In this document: piece after piece, positions 1 to 6,365 of the stretch
Layout of the letters: the number at the start of each line of letters is the position of its first letter
How positions within the stretch are numbered: position 1 is the stretch's first letter
Origin: an uncultured Anaerosacchariphilus sp.
GTDB lineage: Bacteria; Bacillota; Clostridia; Lachnospirales; Lachnospiraceae
NCBI GenBank assembly: GCA_934373375.1
Contig: CAKROP010000115.1
Span: 1 to 6,903, forward strand
Direction of reading: 5' to 3'
Length of the DNA stretch: 6,903 bases
Notes under the pieces: generated by a model
Databases searched by the model: none
Seen by the model: the letters and a program-made list of their open reading frames with translations, nothing else
Told to the model about the DNA's origin: nothing
Translations under genes and position numbers: made by a program

Positions 1-1
1 C

Positions 2-1420
2 TATCTGGGGGTGGTGGGGCCGGTGCGGACCGGAAAATCCACCTTTATCAAGCATTTTATGGATCTGTGCGTGCTGCCGGGGATAGCGGATGAGCATGAA
101 CGGACCAGAACCCGGGATGAACTGCCCCAGTCGGCGGCGGGCAAGACGATTATGACCACGGAGCCCAAATTTATTCCCAAGGAAGCGGCCAGCGTGCGGA
201 TTTCCGAGGATGTGGAAATGAAGCTTCGGATGATTGACTGCGTGGGTTTTCTGGTGCCCGGAAGCGAGGGGCATATCGAGGACGGGGCCGAGCGCATGGT
301 GAAGACACCCTGGATGGATGAAGAGATTCCATTTTCGGAAGCCGCGGAGATAGGGACCAGGAAGGTGATTGCCGAGCATGCCACGGTGGGAATCGTGGTG
401 ACCTGCGACGGTTCCTTTGGCGACATTCCCCGGGCCAATTACATAGAGGCGGAGGAGCGGACCGTGGCGGAGCTTAAGAACCTCGGGAAGCCGTTCCTGA
501 TTCTGCTGAATTCGGAAAAGCCCTACAGCGAGCCCGTGACCACGGAGGCGGCTGCCCTGCAGGAGAAATACGGCGTGGCGGTGCTGCCGGTGAACTGCGC
601 GCAGCTTAAAAAGGAGGATGTGACGAAGATTCTGACCCAGCTTCTCTACGCGTTCCCGCTGGTGCGCGTGGAATTTTTCGCGCCCCGTTGGACGGAAATG
701 CTGCCGCCGGAGCATAAAATCAGGCAGGATATGATTGCCCATATCCGGGAAATGGCGGAGCGCCTTCAGACTATCCGGGATATGAAGCAGGAGAATCTGG
801 AGCTGGACAGCGCGTATATTCAGCGGGCTGTGCTTAAGGAGGTGCGGTTGGACAGAGGCAGCGCCCGGGTGCAGCTCGATGTGGATGAGAAATATTATTA
901 CGAGCTGCTGGGCGAGCTGACCGGCAGTGAGATTCCGGACGAATATGAGCTGATAGCCCTTTTGAAAGAGCTGTCCCGGATGAAACGGGAGTACGAGAAG
1001 GCGGAGACGGCGCTTCAGGCAGTGCGGCAAAAGGGCTATGGCGTCATGCTGCCGGAGAAGGCGGAAATCACCCTGGAGGAGCCGGAGCTGATTCACCAGG
1101 GGAGCAAGTACGGCGTAAAAATCCGTTCTGTAGCTCCCAGTATCCACCTGATCCGGGCCAACATTGAGACCGAGATTGCTCCTATCGTAGGAAATGAGAC
1201 ACAGGCCCAGGATTTGATTACCTATCTGAAGGACAGCGCCGGGAGCGGGGAAGGAATCTGGAATACGAATATTTTTGGCAAGTCCGTGGAGGAGCTGGTA
1301 GAGGACGGCATCCGCAGCAAGATTTATCAGATCGGGGATGAAAGCCAGGTGAAGCTTCAGGATACCATGCAGAAGATTGTAAATGAAAGCACCGGCGGAC
1401 TGGTGTGCATCATTATCTGA
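2..1420 (+). CDS. spoIVA: Stage IV sporulation protein A (spore coat base-layer ATPase), 5' truncated by window edge
   Basis: SpoIVA is the ATP-hydrolysing cytoskeletal protein that polymerises on the mother-cell side of the forespore outer membrane. It forms the basement layer for the coat and is also needed for cortex assembly. The frame is open from base 2 (YLGVVGPVRTGKST). The Walker A motif GPVRTGKST lies at 17-43, the MTTEPKF segment with the sensor threonines at about 152-172, and the Walker B-like IDCVG at 233-247. The GTPase-type NKxD motif is replaced by NSEKP, in line with the family being an ATPase despite its TRAFAC GTPase-like fold. The middle region and the C-terminal anchoring region follow, ending in GGLVCIII, which matches the hydrophobic end of B. 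subtilis SpoIVA. The GTG at 11 is not the start, because conserved family residues precede it. By comparison with the ~492-residue B. subtilis protein, about 18-20 N-terminal residues lie outside the window. The sigma-E promoter expected for this gene would also be upstream. Identification is confident. Confidence 0.97.
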   Translation, partial: YLGVVGPVRTGKSTFIKHFMDLCVLPGIADEHERTRTRDELPQSAAGKTIMTTEPKFIPKEAASVRISEDVEMKLRMIDCVGFLVPGSEGHIEDGAERMVKTPWMDEEIPFSEAAEIGTRKVIAEHATVGIVVTCDGSFGDIPRANYIEAEERTVAELKNLGKPFLILLNSEKPYSEPVTTEAAALQEKYGVAVLPVNCAQLKKEDVTKILTQLLYAFPLVRVEFFAPRWTEMLPPEHKIRQDMIAHIREMAERLQTIRDMKQENLELDSAYIQRAVLKEVRLDRGSARVQLDVDEKYYYELLGELTGSEIPDEYELIALLKELSRMKREYEKAETALQAVRQKGYGVMLPEKAEITLEEPELIHQGSKYGVKIRSVAPSIHLIRANIETEIAPIVGNETQAQDLITYLKDSAGSGEGIWNTNIFGKSVEELVEDGIRSKIYQIGDESQVKLQDTMQKIVNESTGGLVCIII

Positions 1421-1435
1421 GAGAATACCGGAACA

Positions 1436-1474
1436 GGAAGATCGGGATCTGCCGGGGGGAGATTCCGGTCTTTT
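1436..1474 (+). terminator. Probable intrinsic terminator of spoIVA
   Basis: The left arm AAGATCGGGATCT (1438-1450) pairs with AGATTCCGGTCTT (1460-1472). This gives 13 base pairs with two G-U wobbles and a 9-base G-rich loop. A short T run (TTTT, 1471-1474) overlaps and follows the right arm and is then interrupted by G. The stem is good but the U-tract is short, so termination may be incomplete. Its position 17 bases after the spoIVA stop fits a gene-end terminator. Confidence 0.6.
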
Positions 1475-1508
1475 GACCGTGAAAAGCGGCCCTTCCTGAT
1501 AAAAACAG

Positions 1509-1537
1509 TTTACCGGAACGCGTATTTATGTTACACT
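1509..1537 (+). promoter_or_regulatory. Probable sigma-A promoter of the purine permease gene
   Basis: A -35-like TTTACC (1509-1514) and a -10-like TACACT (1532-1537) are 17 bases apart. The -10 is preceded by TG one base upstream (TGTTACACT), making it an extended -10 element. Each hexamer matches consensus at 4 of 6 positions. Transcription would start near 1544, leaving a leader of about 39 bases before the ATG at 1583. Confidence 0.55.
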
Positions 1538-1564
1538 TGTAACTGTGTTCTTTGTACACTACAA
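1530..1564 (+). promoter_or_regulatory. Two operator-like palindromes at the permease transcription start
   Basis: GTTACA-CT-TGTAAC (1530-1543) is a perfect palindrome with 6-base arms that covers the -10 hexamer. TTGTA-CAC-TACAA (1552-1564) is a second perfect palindrome just downstream of the predicted start. They share the half-site TTGTA, and their centres are about 21.5 bases apart, close to two helical turns. The 2- and 3-base spacers are too short for stable RNA hairpins, so a dimeric DNA-binding repressor is the simpler reading. The regulator is unknown and no purine-sensing role is shown. Confidence 0.4.
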
Positions 1565-1582
1565 GATATTAGGAGGGAAACA

Positions 1583-2950
1583 ATGTTAGAAAAGTTGTTT
1601 AAACTGAAAGAGAATCATACCACAGTGAAAACGGAGATTCTGGCAGGTATCACCACATTTATGACCATGGCGTATATCCTGGCAGTGAATCCCAGTGTCC
1701 TTGGTGCAACGGGAATGGATCAGGGAGCGATTTTCACTGCGACGGTTCTGGCAGCGGTGATCGGTACGGTATGCATGGCTCTGTTCGCAAATTATCCGTT
1801 TGCGCTGGCGCCCGGAATGGGACTGAACGCTTATTTTGCATATACGGTAGTCATCGGTATGGGATATCCGTGGCAGGCGGCTCTGGCAGCCGTATTTGTG
1901 GAGGGTGTGATTTTCATCCTGCTGTCTCTGTTCAATATCCGTGAGGCGATTTTCAACTCCATTCCGACTAACCTGAAAAAGGCCGTATCCGTAGGTATCG
2001 GCTTCTTTATCGCGTTTATCGGACTGCAGAACGCCAAGATCGTTGTGGGCGGAGCGACTCTGGTGGAGTTCTTCTCCCTGGACGCCGTAGAGGGAGGCAC
2101 CATGCATGACGTGGGAATTACCGTATTCCTGGCGATTTTAGGCGTTCTGATCACTTCTGTTCTGGTCATTAAGAACGTAAAGGGCAATATTCTCTGGGGC
2201 ATTCTCGCCACCTGGATTTTGGGTATTATCTGCCAGCTCACAGGCATTTATGTTCCGAATCCGGAGATTGGCTTCTATAACCTGCTTCCGGATTTTTCTG
2301 CAGGGATCTCCATTCCAAGTCTGGCGCCGATTTTCTGCAAGCTGAACTTTACGGCGATTCCGTTCAGCCAGTTTATCGTCATTGTATTCGCGTTCCTGTT
2401 TGTGGATATGTTTGATACCCTGGGAACCCTGATTGGTGTAGCTTCCAAGGCGGACATGCTGGATAAGGATGGTAAGCTTCCGAACATCAAGGGCGCGCTG
2501 ATGGCAGACGCAGTGGGAACCACAGTAGGAGCTCTTCTGGGAACCTCTACTACCACCACCTTCGTAGAGAGCGCCTCCGGCGTATCCGAGGGCGGAAGAA
2601 CCGGTCTGACAGCCATGACCACCGTGGTGCTTTTCGCGCTGGCTCTGCTGCTTTCCCCGATTTTCCTGGCTATCCCGTCCTTTGCGACAGCTCCGGCACT
2701 GATCGTAGTAGGCTTCTACATGGTAAATCAGGTAGGCCTGATTGACTTCAGCGATTTTGGCGAGGGTATTCCGGCCTTTATCTGTATCGCGGCTATGCCG
2801 TTCTTCTACAGCATTTCCGAGGGAATCTCCATGGGAGTTATCTCTTACGTGGTGCTGAATGTAGCCACAGGCAAGGCAAAGGAGAAGAAGATCAGTATTG
2901 TCATGTACGTACTGGCTGTGCTGTTCCTGCTGAAATATTTCCTGATTTAA
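1583..2950 (+). CDS. NCS2-family purine permease (guanine/hypoxanthine, AzgA/PbuG branch)
   Basis: This is an integral membrane, ion-coupled nucleobase uptake protein of the AzgA-like branch of NCS2, which includes B. subtilis PbuG/PbuO and E. coli AdeP/AdeQ and GhxP/GhxQ. At 455 residues it is of normal family length and is hydrophobic nearly throughout, with roughly 12-14 membrane segments. Family signatures are the N-terminal AGITTFMTMAYILAVNP (about 21-37), APGMGLNAYF (76-85), FVDMFDTLGTLIGVA (273-287, with the acidic residues typical of the substrate site) and the Thr/Ser-rich LGTSTTTTFVESASGVSEGG (319-338). The start is set by AGGAGGG (1571-1577), 5 bases before ATG. It is a single-gene unit with its own promoter and terminator. 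Adenine versus guanine/hypoxanthine preference cannot be told from sequence, so no symbol is given. No purine riboswitch aptamer fits in the short leader. Confidence 0.93.
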   Translation: MLEKLFKLKENHTTVKTEILAGITTFMTMAYILAVNPSVLGATGMDQGAIFTATVLAAVIGTVCMALFANYPFALAPGMGLNAYFAYTVVIGMGYPWQAALAAVFVEGVIFILLSLFNIREAIFNSIPTNLKKAVSVGIGFFIAFIGLQNAKIVVGGATLVEFFSLDAVEGGTMHDVGITVFLAILGVLITSVLVIKNVKGNILWGILATWILGIICQLTGIYVPNPEIGFYNLLPDFSAGISIPSLAPIFCKLNFTAIPFSQFIVIVFAFLFVDMFDTLGTLIGVASKADMLDKDGKLPNIKGALMADAVGTTVGALLGTSTTTTFVESASGVSEGGRTGLTAMTTVVLFALALLLSPIFLAIPSFATAPALIVVGFYMVNQVGLIDFSDFGEGIPAFICIAAMPFFYSISEGISMGVISYVVLNVATGKAKEKKISIVMYVLAVLFLLKYFLI

Positions 2951-2975
2951 GGAGAGCGGAAGGCAGATTTTACAC

Positions 2976-3146
2976 ATGAAAAGGACGGCTGCATATCGGT
3001 TGATATGCGGCCGTTATTTTGTGCTGACAGAAAATCTTAAAGGTATTATAAAGAACCTGGGAGTTTCTGCAGAAGAAGCCATGACGATTCTGGGAGTGTC
3101 ACCAAAAGAAAATAAAAAATATTTGCAATTATTGTCGGAAAATTAG
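2976..3146 (+). pseudogene. Short frame resembling the C-terminal tail of an Rpn/PD-(D/E)XK transposase-type protein; probable gene remnant
   Basis: A 56-codon frame runs from ATG 2976 to TAG 3146. Its 5' part (MKRTAAYRLICGRYF) reads straight through the permease terminator and looks like chance coding. From about residue 18 (TENLKGIIKNLGVSAEEAMT, then ILGVSPKENKKYLQLLSEN) it has the pattern of an amphipathic helix, then 'S.E.AM..LG..', then a KKYL..L end. That pattern is familiar to me from the C-termini of Rpn-type recombination-promoting nuclease/transposase proteins in gut Clostridia. No catalytic PD-(D/E)XK core is present. No convincing ribosome binding site precedes the ATG. GTG 3021 is an alternative start. 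An independent terminator lies 33 bases downstream, as expected for the end of a former gene. The family assignment is from memory of the motif and is tentative. A genuine small protein is the alternative. Confidence 0.4.
2985..3022 (+). terminator. Strong intrinsic terminator of the purine permease gene
   Basis: The left arm ACGGCTGCATATC (2985-2997) and right arm GATATGCGGCCGT (3002-3014) form a 13-bp stem with one G-U wobble. The loop is GGTT and TATTTTGT follows. It lies 34 bases after the permease stop. An A-rich stretch (GAAAAGG) precedes it, so it might also work weakly in the other direction. Confidence 0.9.
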
Positions 3147-3178
3147 CGCCGGAAACGTTTTCATTTATAGAGGGGGAA

Positions 3179-3224
3179 CAGAGGGCTGCCGCAGCATCAG
3201 AACGCGGTGGCTCTCTGATTTTGT
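3179..3224 (+). terminator. Strong intrinsic terminator before rnhA
   Basis: CAGAGGGCTGCCGC (3179-3192) pairs with GCGGTGGCTCTCTG (3204-3217) in a 14-bp stem with three G-U wobbles and an 11-base loop. ATTTTGT follows. It lies after the permease terminator, so no intact annotated gene needs it. The likeliest former owner is the degenerate frame ending at 3146. It also insulates rnhA from upstream transcription. Confidence 0.8.
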
Positions 3225-3232
3225 ATTTAGAT

Positions 3233-3261
3233 TTGCAGCCGACCGAGAGGTCTGTTATAAT
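3233..3261 (+). promoter_or_regulatory. Sigma-A promoter of rnhA
   Basis: A perfect TATAAT -10 (3256-3261) has an extended TGT upstream. A -35-like TTGCAG (3233-3238) lies 17 bases before it. Transcription would start near 3268, giving a leader of about 27 bases that contains AAGGAG. The spacer carries a small inverted repeat, GACC-GAGA-GGTC (3241-3252), of unknown meaning. Confidence 0.75.
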
Positions 3262-3294
3262 TGTGGACAGAAAGAGTGTGAAGGAGTAGAAAAT

Positions 3295-3771
3295 ATGCTT
3301 GTAAAGATATACACCGACGGCGCGGCCCGCGGCAACCCGGACGGGCCGGGCGGCTACGGCGTGGTGCTGCATTATACGGACAGTAAGGGGCAGCTCCATG
3401 AGAGGGAGTACAGCCAGGGCTATAAGAAAACCACCAACAACCGGATGGAGCTGATGGCAGTTATCACAGGCCTGGAAGCGCTGACCCGTCCCTGCCGGGT
3501 GGAGCTCTATTCGGATTCCAAATATGTGACGGACGCCTTCAATAAGCGCTGGGTGGATTCCTGGCTGAAAAAGAACTGGAAGGGCAGCTCCGGACCGGTG
3601 AAAAACGTGGACCTCTGGAAGCGGCTTTTAAAGGCAAAGGAGCCCCATCAGGTGGAATTTATCTGGGTCAAGGGCCATGACGGTCATCCGCAGAACGAGC
3701 GCTGCGATCAGCTGGCTACTACGGCGGCGGACGGGGACGGACTGATAGAGGACGAGGGACTGAATGACTGA
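3295..3771 (+). CDS. rnhA: Ribonuclease HI
   Basis: This cytosolic type 1 RNase H cleaves the RNA strand of RNA-DNA hybrids, for example R-loops and leftover primers, using two metal ions. The 158 residues match the usual ~155-residue bacterial enzyme with no added hybrid-binding domain. The catalytic set is complete: Asp8 in TDGAARGNP, Glu52 in NNRMELMA, Asp74 in LYSDSKYV, His128 in WVKGHDGHPQNERCD, and Asp138. The basic handle region (KRWVDSWLKKNWK, about 85-96) seen in the E. coli enzyme is present, as is the aromatic/basic stretch that contacts the hybrid. The start is ATG, 8 bases after AAGGAG (3281-3286). It sits between its own promoter and terminator, so it is monocistronic. The acidic C-terminal tail (DGDGLIEDEGLND) is slightly longer than the minimal fold needs. 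Confidence 0.96.
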   Translation: MLVKIYTDGAARGNPDGPGGYGVVLHYTDSKGQLHEREYSQGYKKTTNNRMELMAVITGLEALTRPCRVELYSDSKYVTDAFNKRWVDSWLKKNWKGSSGPVKNVDLWKRLLKAKEPHQVEFIWVKGHDGHPQNERCDQLATTAADGDGLIEDEGLND

Positions 3772-3805
3772 TTTCTTATTATAATAGTAGGAAATAAAAT
3801 AACAG

Positions 3806-3856
3806 AGCAGATGTGTGGTAGAAAAATACAGAAATACCGGACATCTGCTTTTATTT
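3806..3856 (+). terminator. Intrinsic terminator of rnhA
   Basis: AGCAGATGT (3806-3814) pairs perfectly with ACATCTGCT (3841-3849). One further G-U pair is possible outside this, and a small inner stem GGTA/TACC (3817-3820/3835-3838) could form within the 26-base loop region. TTTTATTTG follows. It lies about 35 bases after the rnhA stop. Confidence 0.75.
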
Positions 3857-3931
3857 GTTGCATAAATGGGAAAAGAAGGTAGAATATCTTACGGGAAATG
3901 GTGGAAATCTTAAGAAAATGCGAAGAAGGGA

Positions 3932-3965
3932 TTGCGAAAAGCTGCTCTGTTATGCTAAAATAGCA
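3932..3965 (+). promoter_or_regulatory. Promoter of the OPT transporter/PqqD-like operon with a palindrome over the -10
   Basis: The -35-like TTGCGA (3932-3937, 4/6) and -10 TAAAAT (3956-3961, 5/6) are 18 bases apart, and TGC immediately upstream gives an extended -10. Transcription would start near 3968, leaving a leader of about 63 bases. The perfect inverted repeat TGCTA-AAA-TAGCA (3953-3965) spans the extended -10 and could be an operator, although it may be coincidental because it largely overlaps the promoter consensus. Confidence 0.6.
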
Positions 3966-4017
3966 AAATCACTGCCTTTTCGGTGCTGACGGGAGAAACA
4001 GACCGGAAAGAGAAGAA

Positions 4018-4023
4018 AAGGAG
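4018..4023 (+). promoter_or_regulatory. Ribosome binding site fixing the OPT transporter start
   Basis: AAGGAG lies 7 bases before ATG 4031. The frame is open further back to a GTG at 3983, but those 16 codons would encode a charged stretch (TGETDRKEKKRR). They have no ribosome binding site of their own and encode the Shine-Dalgarno sequence itself. The ATG at 4031 is therefore the start. Confidence 0.88.
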
Positions 4024-4030
4024 AGTAATT

Positions 4031-5947
4031 ATGAGTGATAATAATTTTAAGCCTTACATTCCGGCTGAGAAGTCTCTTCCGGAGTTTACGGCGACCTCTG
4101 TCATCCTCGGTATTCTGCTGGCTGTTCTGTTCGGCGGCGCAAACGCTTACCTGGGACTGAGAGTTGGTATGACTGTTTCCGCGTCTATTCCGGCGGCAGT
4201 TATTTCCATGGGTGTCATCCGTGTCATCCTGAAAAAGGATTCTGTTCTTGAGAACAATATGGTACAGACCATCGGTTCCGCCGGTGAGTCCGTAGCCGCA
4301 GGCGCTATCTTCACCATGCCGGCCCTGTTTCTGTGGGCCAGCGAGTGGGGCACCAGTGCTCCGTCTCTGGTAGAGATCGCCATCATCGCAGCTATCGGCG
4401 GCAGTCTGGGCGTTTTGTTCATGGTTCCACTGCGGAAAGCCCTGATTGTGCAGGAGCACGGCGTACTTCCCTATCCGGAAGGTCAGGCTTGCGCGGAGGT
4501 ACTTCTGGCAGGTGAGGAAGGCGGAGAGAAGGCCGGTATCGTATTCAAGGGTCTGGGTCTGGCAGCAGCTTACAAGTTCGTCACAGACGGCCTGAAGCTG
4601 TTTCCCAGCGAGGTTCATTATGAGATTCCGGCTTACAAGGGATCAGGCGTCGGCATCGATGTACTTCCGGCTCTGCTTGGCGTCGGCTATATCTGCGGAA
4701 CCAAGATTTCCTCCTACCTGTTCGCAGGCGGTGTGCTGGGCTGGTTCGTGCTGATGCCGCTGATCGTTCTGTTTGGTCAGAATGTCACCCTGTTCCCGGC
4801 GAGCGTAAGTGTCGCTGAGCTGTACGCGTCAGGCGGTTCCTTCGCTATCTGGAGCAACTACATCAAATACATCGGCGCAGGCGCTGTAGCAGCAGGCGGT
4901 GTGATCAGCCTGATCAAATCCCTGCCGCTGATCATCCGTACCTTCCGTGACGCCATGAAGGGTTACGGTAAGGGCAACACCGGCAGTGATCTGCGTACCG
5001 ACAAGGATCTCCCGATGAAGGCTATCATCATCGGTATCGTTGTTCTGGCGCTGCTGATCTGGCTGATCCCGGTGGTTCCGGTAAATCTGTTCAGTGCATT
5101 CCTGATTGTCATTTTTGGTTTCTTCTTTGCGACTGTGTCCTCCCGTATGGTAGGTCTGATCGGAAGCAGCAACAACCCGGTATCCGGTATGACTATCGCG
5201 ACCCTGCTGGTAACCGCTATGATCCTGAAGGCTACCGGCCAGGTAGGCCAGGCTGGTATGACAGCAGCCATCGCCATCGGTTCCGTGATCTGTATCACAG
5301 CAGCGATTGCCGGAGATACCTCTCAGGACCTGAAGACCGGTTATATCGTAGGCGCTACACCCTGGCGTCAGCAGATCGGTGAGCTCATCGGTGTAGTAGC
5401 ATCCGCAGTAGCCATCGGCGCGATCCTGTACCTGCTGAACGCGGCATGGGGCTACGGTTCCACCGAGCTTCCGGCTCCGCAGGCACCCCTGATGACAATG
5501 ATCGTAGAGGGCGTTATGGGCGGCAACCTGCCCTGGACCCTGGTATTTGCAGGCGCGTTTATCGGTATCGTAGTGGAAGTCCTGGGTATCCCGGTACTTC
5601 CCTTCGCGGTAGGTCTGTACCTGCCGATTCACCTGAGCACTCCGATGATGATCGGCGGTCTGGTTCGTCTGTTCCTGGAAAAGAAGAAGGGTATGGACGA
5701 GAAGGCAAAGAAAGATATGATCGACAACGGCGTACTGTACTGCTCCGGTCTGATCGCAGGCGAGGGTCTGGTAGGTATCCTGCTGGCAGTCTTCGCGATC
5801 ATCCCCATGGCAGATGGCTCTCTGGGCGATTTCCTGGGCACCATCATATCCGGTACACCGATCAACAGTAACATCGGCGGCCTGGTATTCTTTGCCCTGC
5901 TGACCGCGACCCTGTTCAAGGTTACCATTGGCAGAAAGAAGAAATAA
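4031..5947 (+). CDS. OPT-family oligopeptide transporter
   Basis: This polytopic cytoplasmic-membrane transporter belongs to the OPT superfamily. Members import oligopeptides, or in the yellow-stripe branch metal chelates, usually by proton coupling. The real substrate cannot be told here. Its 638 residues are normal for prokaryotic members. Recognisable conserved blocks are GGANAYLGLRVGMTVSASIP (35-54), ENNMVQTIGSAGESVAAG (74-91), QEHGVLPYPEGQACAEVL (141-158), SSNNPVSGMTIATLLVTA (379-396) and a late loop with GDFLGTIISGTPINSNIGGL (599-618). Many hydrophobic segments fill the rest. The cytosolic tail is short and basic (GRKKK). Arginine is coded by CGT in 7 of 10 cases, unlike the CGG/CGC-rich spoIVA, rnhA and downstream gene, suggesting selection for high expression. 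Its TAA directly abuts the ATG of the PqqD-like gene, forming a two-gene operon from the promoter near 3932-3961. Confidence 0.93.
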   Translation: MSDNNFKPYIPAEKSLPEFTATSVILGILLAVLFGGANAYLGLRVGMTVSASIPAAVISMGVIRVILKKDSVLENNMVQTIGSAGESVAAGAIFTMPALFLWASEWGTSAPSLVEIAIIAAIGGSLGVLFMVPLRKALIVQEHGVLPYPEGQACAEVLLAGEEGGEKAGIVFKGLGLAAAYKFVTDGLKLFPSEVHYEIPAYKGSGVGIDVLPALLGVGYICGTKISSYLFAGGVLGWFVLMPLIVLFGQNVTLFPASVSVAELYASGGSFAIWSNYIKYIGAGAVAAGGVISLIKSLPLIIRTFRDAMKGYGKGNTGSDLRTDKDLPMKAIIIGIVVLALLIWLIPVVPVNLFSAFLIVIFGFFFATVSSRMVGLIGSSNNPVSGMTIATLLVTAMILKATGQVGQAGMTAAIAIGSVICITAAIAGDTSQDLKTGYIVGATPWRQQIGELIGVVASAVAIGAILYLLNAAWGYGSTELPAPQAPLMTMIVEGVMGGNLPWTLVFAGAFIGIVVEVLGIPVLPFAVGLYLPIHLSTPMMIGGLVRLFLEKKKGMDEKAKKDMIDNGVLYCSGLIAGEGLVGILLAVFAIIPMADGSLGDFLGTIISGTPINSNIGGLVFFALLTATLFKVTIGRKKK

Positions 5948-6307
5948 ATGAAGAAAAAGAAGAATTATCTGGATTATGTGCCGGTCTGCGCGCCGGGCTA
6001 CAGCTGGAAGCTGAATGAGAAAAAGCTGGTGGAGATAGAAGTGCAGAACAAAGGCTTCTATAATTGGCTGGCACAGAAGTTTTTCAAGCGGCCCAAGGTA
6101 AGCTATATCAGTCTGGACGAATACGGCAGCTTCGTATGGCAGCAGATGGACGGCCAGCGGACCATCTACGACATCAGCTTTCTGGTAAAGGAACGCTACG
6201 GCGAAGAGGCGGAGCCGCTTCTTCCGCGCCTTACAAAGTTTTTCCAGATTCTGTATCAGAATCATTATATCGGATACAGTACTCCGCTGGAGAAAAAAGC
6301 AAAATAA
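5948..6307 (+). CDS. PqqD-like (RiPP recognition element fold) small protein coupled to the OPT transporter
   Basis: This is a 119-residue soluble protein. Its pattern fits the PqqD family, a winged helix with an N-terminal beta hairpin that binds leader peptides in RiPP pathways. Residues 19-32 (SWKLNEKKLVEIEV) resemble the N-terminal strands. Residues 56-84 hold the signature 'LDEYGSFVWQQMDGQRT' plus 'IYDISFLVKERYG', equivalent to the 'LN.tg..iW..ldG.rtv.eIa..l...yg' block. A last helix (91-107) closes the domain. The region between (33-53) is longer and more basic/aromatic than in a minimal PqqD. The ends are lysine-rich (MKKKK, EKKAK). ATG immediately follows the transporter's TAA, and only the weak purine-rich AGAAAGAAG precedes it, so translation is probably coupled. 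No radical SAM enzyme, precursor peptide or other RiPP gene is in the window, so its task is unknown. Peptide binding linked to transport is inference. Confidence 0.78.
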   Translation: MKKKKNYLDYVPVCAPGYSWKLNEKKLVEIEVQNKGFYNWLAQKFFKRPKVSYISLDEYGSFVWQQMDGQRTIYDISFLVKERYGEEAEPLLPRLTKFFQILYQNHYIGYSTPLEKKAK

Positions 6308-6323
6308 AAAAATCTTAAGAATT

Positions 6324-6365
6324 GGCAGCAGCTCTTCATCCCGGAGAGCTGTTGCCTTTTTCTTT
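6324..6365 (+). terminator. Strong intrinsic terminator of the transporter/PqqD-like operon
   Basis: GGCAGCAGCTCT (6324-6335) pairs with AGAGCTGTTGCC (6345-6356) in a 12-bp stem with one G-U wobble and a 9-base loop. TTTTTCTTT follows. It begins 17 bases after the PqqD-like stop. The A-rich stretch upstream (6301-6312) could make it act in both directions. Confidence 0.92.

Noticed and set aside
1..438. Open frame of 145 codons on the - strand opposite spoIVA
   Set aside because: It is Ser/Thr/Pro-rich with no motif, and lies opposite the highly conserved SpoIVA ATPase domain.
2138..2977. Open frame of 279 codons on the - strand opposite the purine permease
   Set aside because: It has low-plausibility composition and no family resemblance. 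The + strand permease explains this DNA completely.
3780..3785. TATAAT just after the rnhA stop as a promoter
   Set aside because: No -35 lies at a proper distance, and the rnhA terminator follows within 25 bases, so no gene would be served.
3983..4030. Upstream GTG start extending the transporter by 16 residues
   Set aside because: It has no ribosome binding site and encodes a charged stretch that includes the Shine-Dalgarno bases. ATG 4031 has an ideal AAGGAG at 7 bases.
4829..6265. Open frame of 478 codons on the - strand opposite the transporter and PqqD-like genes
   Set aside because: It is rich in Cys, His, Gln and Arg, has no recognisable domain, and mirrors the codon bias of the strongly supported + strand genes. 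It is an antisense shadow.
3032..6320. The string AAATCTTAA repeated near 3032, 3905 and 6310
   Set aside because: It is only 9-10 AT-rich bases with no constant position relative to promoters or terminators, and is expected by chance in the intergenic DNA.
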